Shown here: one piece after another, positions 23,788 to 31,794 of the stretch | Numbering within the stretch: position 1 is the stretch's first letter | How the letters are laid out: each line of letters begins with the position of its first letter | Assembly: GCA_014801785.1 (NCBI GenBank) | Contig: JAAVDN010000014.1 | Location: 76,659 to 115,732 of the forward strand | DNA from: Bacteroides sp. | Lineage (GTDB): Bacteria > Bacteroidota > Bacteroidia > Bacteroidales > Muribaculaceae | DNA: 39,074 bases | Direction: 5' to 3' | The notes under the pieces: generated by a model | Databases searched by the model: none | What the model was told of the DNA's origin: nothing | What the model saw: only the letters and a program-made list of their open reading frames with translations | Position numbers and translations under genes: made by a program

Positions 23788-24611
23788 GCAGCAGCAATAC
23801 GAAGAAGAAAAAGAAGGACACTCCGCAGTGTGCGCTCGTGACCGGTGCCGACGGCGGTATCGGAACCGAGATATGCCGTCAGCTCTCGTTGCGCGGAATC
23901 CACATCATAGCCGTCAGCATAAACGCCGAAGGACTCGGCCGACTGATACGCGAAATGGCCTCCGTCCCTGACTCTATAATCACTCCGCTGCGCATCGACC
24001 TGACGCTCCCTGACGCGACCCACCGTCTGATGGACTTTCTCGACCAGGCTCACCTCGAACCGGACATGCTGGTCAACAACGCCGGAATATTCTCCTTCAT
24101 GCCGACCCTCTGCCTCTCCGACCGAAAGCTGGAGAGCTTCATCGACCTCCACGTCCGTTCGGTCACGGAACTGAGCGTCGCCTTCGGACGCCGTTTCGCC
24201 GGACGGGGGCGCGGATGGATCGTCAACATGGCTTCAATGTCCTGCTGGATGCCTATGCCGGGCCTCTCGATGTATTCGGCCACAAAATCCTATATCCGTG
24301 TCTTCTCCCGCTCCCTGGAGATGGAACTGCGCGACAATGGGGTCCATGTGCTATGCGCCACCCCGGGAGGAATAGCGACCGATCTCTTCGGGCTTTCTCC
24401 GAAGCTCAAGAAGCTCGCCCTGCGCATCGGAGCCATACAGGCTCCGGACAAATTCGCCGCAAAACTCGTCAAGCGTGCCCTCAAGGGGAAGAGAACCTAC
24501 GTCAACGGTCTGTTGAACCGGATTTCAATCCCATTGGTCTGCTCCCTCCCCTCGGGTGTGAGGATGCTTGTCAAACATAAGATGCTTGACCGTGGAATCG
24601 TTCGCCCATGA
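23784..24611 (+). CDS. Short-chain dehydrogenase/reductase (possible hydroxysteroid dehydrogenase)
   Basis: This 275-residue classical SDR has the cofactor loop TGADGGIG at 20-27, NNAG at 98-101, and the catalytic Ser-Tyr-Lys S151, Y164, K168 (YSATK). After a lysine-rich N-terminus the fold is standard; the sequence ATPGGIATDLF near 192-202 follows the fifth strand. SDRs of this size oxidise or reduce alcohols, including 3-alpha- and 3-beta-hydroxysteroids. Translation is coupled to the OYE gene. With the two upstream enone reductases it would complete A-ring reduction by acting on the 3-keto group. The SDR class is certain; the substrate is inference from context. Confidence 0.87.
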   Translation: MSSSNTKKKKKDTPQCALVTGADGGIGTEICRQLSLRGIHIIAVSINAEGLGRLIREMASVPDSIITPLRIDLTLPDATHRLMDFLDQAHLEPDMLVNNAGIFSFMPTLCLSDRKLESFIDLHVRSVTELSVAFGRRFAGRGRGWIVNMASMSCWMPMPGLSMYSATKSYIRVFSRSLEMELRDNGVHVLCATPGGIATDLFGLSPKLKKLALRIGAIQAPDKFAAKLVKRALKGKRTYVNGLLNRISIPLVCSLPSGVRMLVKHKMLDRGIVRP

Positions 24612-27600
24612 CTGCCGTTCACGTTGCCGGAACCTCCGGTGGAGTCTCTCAGGGCTCCTGACCGACGAACGTCTAATCTGTTCGTTCGTATTTCTGACGG
24701 CCCTGCTGATTTATCTGAAGACCGCCGAATGGGCTGCCTCCTGGTGGGACTGCCCGGAATATCTGACGACCGCTATCCTGCTGGAGATAGGTCATCCGCC
24801 CGGGAATCCGTTCTGGATGCTGACCCATCGCTTCCTGGCCAATTTTTCTTCCGACCCGATTATCCAGGGAGAGATTATCAACCTTGCCTCCGGCTTCTTT
24901 ATGGCAGGAGCCGCCTCCCTCCTTTGCGCTATCTCGCTATCGCTGCTAAGACGACTCTTTCCCCGTGAGCCACATAGCTGGAGGAATCCTCTGGCGGCAT
25001 TCGCAGCCTCGCTATGTTTCGCCTTTTCCGATTCGGCATGGTTCTCCGCTGTCGAAGCGGAGGTCTACGCCATGTCAACCTTCATGACGGCCCTGACCGT
25101 ATGGCTTGCCCTGCGGATGGCCTGGTGTGACGATAGGAGCCAACGACTCCGATATATAGTTCTTATAGCATATCTGACCGGACTTTCGATAGGGGTCCAC
25201 CAACTCAACCTGCTCGTAATTCCCGTCGTTTTCGTTATATGGTTCCTTTCGCACCGCAAGAAAAAGAATATGGTGTGGGGAGGGGCATTCGCTTTTCTGC
25301 TCGGCCTACTGACGATTGCCGCCATACTACTCGGACTGATGCCCGGCTGGCTGACGATTGCCGGACACGTTGAGCTGCTTTTGGTCAACCGCCTTGGTCT
25401 CCCCTATAATTCGGGAACAGTCGTGGCCGCTCTCCTCTCGCTCATTATCTGCTGGGGGCTGCCGTTCCTTGCTCCGGCTCGTCGTCAGGGGTTGCGGACA
25501 CTGCTATGGTGTGTCCCGATGGTGCTGACGGGTTATTTCTCATACGGCGTCATAATCATACGCGCGGCGGCCAATCCCCCGATGAATCAGGGGGACCCCT
25601 CCGACCCCTTCCGCCTCCGCAGCTATATGCTCAGAGAACAATATGGGTCAGCTCCCCTGCTTTACGGCGCGACCCCATACAGCCGCCCCCTGTTCAGGGA
25701 GGAGTTCCGAGATTCCGTATGGGTCTATCGCGAACCGGTCCGCATCGCTGACGCTCCGCAATGGAACCGCCTATCTCCCGAGGCGAGAATATGCCGGAGA
25801 AGCGGTCTTCTCTCCTCGGCCGAATATGCTGTCGCCGACTCCCTGAACAAGCCGGGAAAGGACCGGTATCTGATGACAGGACACTCATATCATCTTCTGA
25901 CAACCCCCGAACTCGATATGTTCCTGCCCCGCATCCATTCCTCGTCCTATATGGAGGATTATGCGCTATGGGCCGGAGCCGACACCCTTTCTATGACTCC
26001 GATGATGGTCTCCGAAGCCCTCGACTCTCTCGGAAATCCGGTCGGAAAGCGCGATAGGGAGGGAACGCGCCATCTGCGCCGGGCCTGGCGCCCTACATAT
26101 CTCCAGAATCTGCGGATGTTGCTGGCCTATCAGTTCGGATTTATGTATGGTCGCTATCTGCTCTGGAATTTCTCGGGCCGTCAGAACGATATCAGTTCCG
26201 GAGGTGAGATAGAACATGGTAATTTTCTGACCGGCATACCGGTTCTCGACAACGCCATGTTAGGTCCGCAGGAACTCCTTCCCGCCAAATTAGGGTCGCG
26301 AAACGCCGGACACAACCGCTATTACATGATTCCCTTCCTTTTCGGTTTAGCCGGGATAATTTACCTGTCGTCGAGGGGACGTTATCGCGGACGGGTCTTC
26401 TGGTGCTCGCTGCTGATGTTCCTTATGACAGGAGTGGCGATTGTCTTTTATCTCAATCAGACCCCCGGAGAACCCCGCGAACGCGATTATTCCTTTATAG
26501 GGAGTTTCTGGGTTTTCTCTTTCTGGATAGCGACAGGTATGCGCCGGCTTCTGTCGGCGGGGAGACGCCTCGTCATGACAGCGATAGCGGTGGTCCTGAC
26601 GGCAGGCACGCCGGCCCTCATGCTCATGGAGAATTACGACGACCATAACCGCTCGATGCGATTACCGGTGATTGATTACGCGACGCTGACGCTATCCAAT
26701 ATGCCGAAAAACGCTATCCTGTTCGTCAACGGTGACAACGATACTTTCCCGTTCTGGTATGTTTCCCACCTGCTGGGAATACGACGCGACATAACGGTCG
26801 TCAACCTTTCATATCTATCCACACCCTGGTATATATCTTCCCTCAGACGCGATGCCTGGAAAGGGAAAGGGCTCGAAATGACAATGCCTCGCGGTCTGAC
26901 CGACTATGGAGGCTATATGCTGACGGGGATTCCTGTCAGCCGCAACGATACCGTTGATGCTGTCGCGGCGCTGCGCACTCTCTATGCCGATACTCTCGCA
27001 ATCCCCACTCTGCCCTCGCGCCTCCTGTCGTTCGGACCCGGAAGGGGTGTGCTTGACCTGTCGGCCCGGAACACCGGTATGGAACGTCCCTACCTTTCGC
27101 TGCGTCAGCTGGCTATGATTGATATTTTAGCGACTAATGCGGCCTCGGATTCCCCGCGTCCCGTAGTCTGGCATCTCTCGACCGGATGGAAGGATTACTG
27201 TGGCTTCTATCCTCTGACACGAAAGACTATCTTCGGACGTCTCTTCGACCCTGATGGAACCGATCCTCTCCTATCGAAATACGCTCTCAATATTAAGGCG
27301 TTCGATCTGGAGGTGGCGATGCTGATGAGCTGGGACTCTCCATCCCGCCAACCTTTCAATCATTATCTGGATGACGTGACGACCCAAAAACTGCGCCAGT
27401 TACGACGCGACATATTGCTGACGGCCGGGATGTTGCGCGACAGCGGTATGCCCGACCGCGCCCTTTCCCTGACACGCGTTGTGCTGGAGCATATTCCTCC
27501 CTCTTCTATCTCGTTCAGGGATGTGCAGACTCCCGACTCACTGCTGTGCGAGGCGCGTCTTGCAGCCTCCCTTCTCCCACCTGAAGAAAGGGATTCCATA

Positions 27601-27702
27601 CTGCGGGCCGATTCCCTTGACCGCCGCGCCTATCACCGTTTCCGCCATGCGCTGACCCCGGCACAGCGCCACGCCCTCTCCCCCAAGACCCTACATCGCT
27701 AA
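24568..27702 (+). CDS. DUF2723 membrane glycosyltransferase-like protein
   Basis: This protein of about 1040 residues has an N-terminal GT-C type membrane domain with some 10-12 helices and a large C-terminal part. The DUF2723 signature is ASWWDCPEYLTTAILLEIGH with PPGNPFWML next to it; HQLNLLVIP and the NQTPGEPRERDYSFIGSFW block (about 631-649) also fit. DUF2723 proteins resemble protein O-mannosyltransferases (CAZy GT117-like, TMEM260 in animals) and are common in Bacteroidetes. The start is a problem: the frame has no ATG before the first helix, only TTG 24568, TTG 24586 or GTG 24592 inside the SDR gene. ATG 24608, which overlaps the SDR stop, is in another frame and ends after 17 codons. 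Confidence 0.88.
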   Translation: MSNIRCLTVESFAHDCRSRCRNLRWSLSGLLTDERLICSFVFLTALLIYLKTAEWAASWWDCPEYLTTAILLEIGHPPGNPFWMLTHRFLANFSSDPIIQGEIINLASGFFMAGAASLLCAISLSLLRRLFPREPHSWRNPLAAFAASLCFAFSDSAWFSAVEAEVYAMSTFMTALTVWLALRMAWCDDRSQRLRYIVLIAYLTGLSIGVHQLNLLVIPVVFVIWFLSHRKKKNMVWGGAFAFLLGLLTIAAILLGLMPGWLTIAGHVELLLVNRLGLPYNSGTVVAALLSLIICWGLPFLAPARRQGLRTLLWCVPMVLTGYFSYGVIIIRAAANPPMNQGDPSDPFRLRSYMLREQYGSAPLLYGATPYSRPLFREEFRDSVWVYREPVRIADAPQWNRLSPEARICRRSGLLSSAEYAVADSLNKPGKDRYLMTGHSYHLLTTPELDMFLPRIHSSSYMEDYALWAGADTLSMTPMMVSEALDSLGNPVGKRDREGTRHLRRAWRPTYLQNLRMLLAYQFGFMYGRYLLWNFSGRQNDISSGGEIEHGNFLTGIPVLDNAMLGPQELLPAKLGSRNAGHNRYYMIPFLFGLAGIIYLSSRGRYRGRVFWCSLLMFLMTGVAIVFYLNQTPGEPRERDYSFIGSFWVFSFWIATGMRRLLSAGRRLVMTAIAVVLTAGTPALMLMENYDDHNRSMRLPVIDYATLTLSNMPKNAILFVNGDNDTFPFWYVSHLLGIRRDITVVNLSYLSTPWYISSLRRDAWKGKGLEMTMPRGLTDYGGYMLTGIPVSRNDTVDAVAALRTLYADTLAIPTLPSRLLSFGPGRGVLDLSARNTGMERPYLSLRQLAMIDILATNAASDSPRPVVWHLSTGWKDYCGFYPLTRKTIFGRLFDPDGTDPLLSKYALNIKAFDLEVAMLMSWDSPSRQPFNHYLDDVTTQKLRQLRRDILLTAGMLRDSGMPDRALSLTRVVLEHIPPSSISFRDVQTPDSLLCEARLAASLLPPEERDSILRADSLDRRAYHRFRHALTPAQRHALSPKTLHR

Positions 27703-27709
27703 AATCCAA

Positions 27710-28240
27710 ATGAAACCTATCTTCATCATTGGCTACATGGCCTCCGGAAAGACTACTCTCGGACGCGCACTGGCGCGCCACCTCAATCTCCAGTTCATTG
27801 ACCTGGACTTCTACATCGAGCAACGCTATCGAAAAAAGATTCCGGAGATTTTCGCCGAGAAGGGAGAGGCCGGGTTCCGGCGTATGGAGGGAGCCATGCT
27901 GCGGGAAGTCGGCGAGTTCGAGGATGTGGTCATCAGTTGCGGAGGGGGGACTCCATGCTTCAACGACAATATGGACTATATCAAGTCCCGGGGGCTCTCC
28001 GTCTGGCTCGACACGAGCCGGAGCCGAATTATCGAACGGCTGATGATTGCCGCCGTGCGCCGTCCTTTACTCGAAGGGAAAAGCAGAGAGGAACTCAACG
28101 ACCACATCAACCGCCATCTCGCCGAACGCTATCCATACTATTCCTGCGCCGACATAACCATCCCCGGCGACCGTCTCGAAAGTAAAGCCCAGATTGCCTC
28201 GACCCTCAGCACTCTCCTCCCCCTCCTGGAGAACAAGTAG
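27710..28240 (+). CDS. aroK: Shikimate kinase
   Basis: This 176-residue cytoplasmic kinase phosphorylates shikimate at O3 in aromatic amino acid synthesis. Walker A is GYMASGKTT at 8-16. The substrate residues DLDFYIE (near 31-37), FRRME (near 56-60) and SCGGGTP (near 76-82) follow, and the lid arginine lies in RRPLLEGKS. Its start is 7 bases after the DUF2723 stop, so it is the last gene of the plus-strand run and ends at a strong terminator. Confidence 0.96.
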   Translation: MKPIFIIGYMASGKTTLGRALARHLNLQFIDLDFYIEQRYRKKIPEIFAEKGEAGFRRMEGAMLREVGEFEDVVISCGGGTPCFNDNMDYIKSRGLSVWLDTSRSRIIERLMIAAVRRPLLEGKSREELNDHINRHLAERYPYYSCADITIPGDRLESKAQIASTLSTLLPLLENK

Positions 28241-28274
28241 CGACCAAGACCATGTCCCATCAGAAATCAGCAAT

Positions 28275-28309
28275 AAAAAAGGCGGCACTCGATGAGTGCC
28301 GCCTTTTTT
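28275..28309. terminator. Bidirectional intrinsic terminator
   Basis: GC core stem 28281-28289 with 28295-28303, flanked by six A on the left and six T on the right, giving 15 paired bases. It works for aroK on plus and for the 1110-residue gene on minus. Confidence 0.95.
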
Positions 28310-28373
28310 GTTATGGTCGGTGCGTGACCGACGGGTATGTTTGCTGTTAATGCAATCGATTGGAGGTCAGGAA

Positions 28374-31300
28374 TCAGCGGACCATGACCTTCAGGCTCTG
28401 GGAGCCTGCGCGGACGATGTAGGTACCCCCGACAACGGGGATGCTTACACGCTCCGAAGCAAGCGACGGATTGCTCCAGACAAGCTTGCCGTCAAGAGAC
28501 CATACACTGACAGCCTCACCCTCAAGGTCGGAAGCGACGATCTCGCCATAGCCGGGAACGATCCATCCCTCTCCGGCCTTCAGATTCTGAACCGAGCTGA
28601 CACCGCCGCGGATCTCATAGCTGGAGAAGAGGGCATAGTGGTTTTCAGTCGGGAAGAAGGCATCGATATAGAGAGCGGCCCACTTCTTGTTGACGAACTC
28701 AGCGGGGAAAGGTATCTCGACACTCTGCCATCCGGAACCGTTGGTCGGGAACTTGCCAAGTGTCACGAAGCCGTCGGAATCGAAGGTCTCACCATAGATA
28801 GTCACATCGGCGGCGCCGTTGCCGGTCCAGCAATTGAAGATGATACCGGGTTCGGAAACACCGGAAAGGTCGAACTTGGGAAGCATCAGCATACCGTTCT
28901 GCGTCGGGCCCTCGGAGCGGCCGTAGCAGGAGACACCGGACTCAACCTCCATCGACATATCCAGGAGGCGCGGATTGACAACACCCCATTCAGAATCAGC
29001 GTAATCCTCATTCAGACGAATGATGCGGATCGGGCCATACTTGAAGGAAGCATCCTCGAACTCCTCAAGCATCGGGAGCGAGTGAGGAACACCCAGAGCA
29101 TCCGTCAGCCAAGCGACAGTAGAGCAGATACCGGCCTCCGTGGAGGGAGCGATACCGAAGCGGGTCGTAGCCAGAGTGGAACCGGCCGGAACGCTGTAGG
29201 TATATTCATAGACATTCTTGCCGAGGACTTCCACAATCTCCCAGCCTTCCTCGCCATATTCCATCAGGTTATAGACAACATCCTCCGGATCGATATAATA
29301 TCCGTTCTCGCTCTCGGTCGGAGCTGTCCAGCTTGCAACGAGGGAGAGGTTGTCCTCGGTTACATAACCGCCGATGGTTGCGACTGGGCCCGGAACATCG
29401 ACGCCGGTATAGACGTCAATATAGGTTTTGCTACCCTGCATATTTCCGATAGAGGGAACGACACTGATATGGTTGAAGCCCTGGACAGTGGCGATCTCAG
29501 CGGTGATCTTCTCGCCCGGAGTGCCGGAGACGGAGACCGTCACATCGTTATTGGAGATGAGCGCCTCGATACGGACATCATCAGCAATCTTCTCGCCGGT
29601 CACATAGTTGGTCGGCATGACGAAGCTGACGAAAGCCTTCAGCTCTCCCTTCTCGGCTCCTACAGCCTCAATAGAGGAGACACCGGTCGGAAGTTCCGAT
29701 TCGACATTGAGCTTCTTGACCTGGATGTTGCGCACGCGCACACCGGTCTCGTAGATGGGGGCGTCGTTAAAGAAGGAGAGATAATAGGTGCCGGGGGTGC
29801 TGACAGTGAAGCGATGGGTATAAGTGTCATACTGTCTGCTATTACCGATAGCGCGCTTCTCGAAGACTGTGATCGCTATGTCGCGGGGATCGAGCTGGGG
29901 ATGCAGATAGGAGGCGAACTCCATCTCGGGATAATAACTGTTGAAATTACCCATCTCGAAGGAGATTTCGTAAATTGCATCCGTATCATCGAAATTGATC
30001 GGGGGCATGAAGAGCCAGTCGTTGGAGTCGGAGCCGTTGCCTAACGGGCTGGCGAAATAACCGACACCCTCCTCTCCATCCTTATCATCATAATACTGCC
30101 AGTAATCCTTATCCTGGTTCAGGTCGAAGACAGAGCATACCTGAGCGTCGGCGGAAGTAGGCAGGATAGTGAAGTCAGGCTCCCAGGGAGCGCCGTAGCG
30201 AATGGAGGAGGAATAGGCGGCGCCGGAAAGGCGGTCCATATTGTCAGCCACGACCGAAGCGGTGTATGCGCAATAAGGAGCATCAACCGGCAGAGTATAG
30301 TCGAAGAAGGTATCGGAAGTGACGCCGACCTCCTCGCCATTGATCATGACATGATATTTCAGCACGGCAGGATCGAGGTAGCCGCCGTTCTCGCAACGTG
30401 TCACGCCGGTCCATTCAATTCTGTTCTCGGTCAGGACGACATCCGTCGGAGCCAGAGGAACGTCATAACCGACATAAGCCGAGGCAGTGCCGATAGAACT
30501 GCGGAGACCATCCTGGGCAACGCTCAGACCGAACGTATGCTCGGCGGGATTGAGACCGGTATATTGAACAGTGACGATATCTCCGGCCTGTGTCGTGCCA
30601 TTGTCATATTCAACACCATCCAGATAGCAGGTCCAGTCCATAGCACCTTCGACCGAACCTCCGGCAAAATATTCCGTGGGGACGAAGAAAGAGACTTCAG
30701 CCTCGCCGCGGGAATGGTCGAAACGGAAATCATCGAACTGAGGCGCGCGTATAGGAGCCGGGTCGGCCGAAGCGTCAGCCAGATAGAGAATCGGGAACTG
30801 CTCGAAGTTATCGAAATATGCCAGATGGGTCAGCGTCTGGGTATTGAGGTCGATCTCAGAGAGTGTGTTAGTATAGTCCGTGTCCATCGTTTCGAGCAGG
30901 AACTTCCCTGACTCGGGAACATAAACCATACCGGCGATAGCGTAACGGGTGCGGACTCCGGTCGGCATCACGACAGTCTGCAGACCGGTCGCGGGATTGA
31001 TCTTGACCAGGTCGTCATTACGGTTGACGCCGTAGAGCATCCCGTCCTCCGGATTGAACGCAAGAGAGATACAGATCTCCTTATAGTCAGGAGTGCGGAC
31101 GCAGACCGACTTGGAAGGATCATTTCCCGGAGCGGAGAAGAAGGCGTAACCCTGACCGTTTTCGGAAGAGGTGTAGCCATAGACGCGGTCTTTGCTCTCG
31201 TCGTATGCCGCAGACCAGTAGGCGGGGAGATAGTTGACGAACTCCGTTACCGGGTCGCGCAGGGGAATCTGATTGTCAGTCAGAATCTCTCCTGTAAAGG

Positions 31301-31706
31301 GATCGACCTCCAGATAACGCAGGTCAACGATATCGAAGATCGAGAGGTCGGCGACCATGCAGAGACGCCCCTCGCGCATCCAACCCGCAGTCATGGAGTA
31401 TCCGCGGTCGATATAATCGTTGGTGAAAAGCTTCTCCAGCTCGGCATCCGTGTTCATGCGGTAGACACCACGGGGAACGCCGTAGGAGGATGTATTCTGA
31501 TGCCCCTGGAGAATCTTTCCTTCCGGGGCGACAGCGCGCATGACATCAAGCGCTGTGTGGGGGCGGGCGGTTTTCTGCAGTCCCGGAGGCACTGCGCGCT
31601 CGGGACGCTGGACGGCCGGCAGACTGACTGAGGCCGACAGGGATGCGGTCGCGGCGACAGTTGCCAGAGCGGCGCCGAACATCCCGACGATTCTTTTTCG
31701 ATTCAT
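28374..31706 (-). CDS. Large secreted beta-sandwich protein with T9SS-type sorting tail
   Basis: This 1110-residue protein has a signal peptide (about 1-26, ALATVAATASLSAS). Residues about 60-340 contain WSAAYDESKDRVYGYTSS and similar repeats of a beta-propeller-like region. Several fibronectin-III-like modules follow (APTDVVLTENRIEWTGV, WTAPTESENGYYIDPEDV). Two choice-of-anchor/jelly-roll regions (NDWLFMPPINFDD with YEISFEMGNF, and PMLEEFEDASF with WTGNGAADVTIYG) resemble the cleaved-adhesin fold of gingipain haemagglutinin domains. The last about 75 residues (VSVWSLDGKLVWSN, GGTYIVRAGSQSLKVMVR) form a sorting domain. The substrate is unknown; adhesion or glycan binding is plausible. No promoter was seen in the 88-base gap to the upstream Omp28-like gene. 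Confidence 0.85.
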   Translation of the reverse strand: MNRKRIVGMFGAALATVAATASLSASVSLPAVQRPERAVPPGLQKTARPHTALDVMRAVAPEGKILQGHQNTSSYGVPRGVYRMNTDAELEKLFTNDYIDRGYSMTAGWMREGRLCMVADLSIFDIVDLRYLEVDPFTGEILTDNQIPLRDPVTEFVNYLPAYWSAAYDESKDRVYGYTSSENGQGYAFFSAPGNDPSKSVCVRTPDYKEICISLAFNPEDGMLYGVNRNDDLVKINPATGLQTVVMPTGVRTRYAIAGMVYVPESGKFLLETMDTDYTNTLSEIDLNTQTLTHLAYFDNFEQFPILYLADASADPAPIRAPQFDDFRFDHSRGEAEVSFFVPTEYFAGGSVEGAMDWTCYLDGVEYDNGTTQAGDIVTVQYTGLNPAEHTFGLSVAQDGLRSSIGTASAYVGYDVPLAPTDVVLTENRIEWTGVTRCENGGYLDPAVLKYHVMINGEEVGVTSDTFFDYTLPVDAPYCAYTASVVADNMDRLSGAAYSSSIRYGAPWEPDFTILPTSADAQVCSVFDLNQDKDYWQYYDDKDGEEGVGYFASPLGNGSDSNDWLFMPPINFDDTDAIYEISFEMGNFNSYYPEMEFASYLHPQLDPRDIAITVFEKRAIGNSRQYDTYTHRFTVSTPGTYYLSFFNDAPIYETGVRVRNIQVKKLNVESELPTGVSSIEAVGAEKGELKAFVSFVMPTNYVTGEKIADDVRIEALISNNDVTVSVSGTPGEKITAEIATVQGFNHISVVPSIGNMQGSKTYIDVYTGVDVPGPVATIGGYVTEDNLSLVASWTAPTESENGYYIDPEDVVYNLMEYGEEGWEIVEVLGKNVYEYTYSVPAGSTLATTRFGIAPSTEAGICSTVAWLTDALGVPHSLPMLEEFEDASFKYGPIRIIRLNEDYADSEWGVVNPRLLDMSMEVESGVSCYGRSEGPTQNGMLMLPKFDLSGVSEPGIIFNCWTGNGAADVTIYGETFDSDGFVTLGKFPTNGSGWQSVEIPFPAEFVNKKWAALYIDAFFPTENHYALFSSYEIRGGVSSVQNLKAGEGWIVPGYGEIVASDLEGEAVSVWSLDGKLVWSNPSLASERVSIPVVGGTYIVRAGSQSLKVMVR

Positions 31707-31743
31707 TGTTATGTTATGGTAGTTGAAAAATTTTTATTTCTGA

Positions 31744-31787
31744 CCGTGACAGATAGACCAACTTCCCGGTCGCTCTATCTGTCACGG
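31744..31787 (-). terminator. Perfect 14-bp hairpin after the Omp28-like gene
   Basis: Arms 31744-31757 and 31774-31787 are fully complementary around a 16-base loop, 8 bases past the stop. T residues appear only about 13 bases later, so termination may be partial, letting some transcripts reach the 1110-residue gene. Confidence 0.6.
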
Positions 31788-31794
31788 ATAAGAT

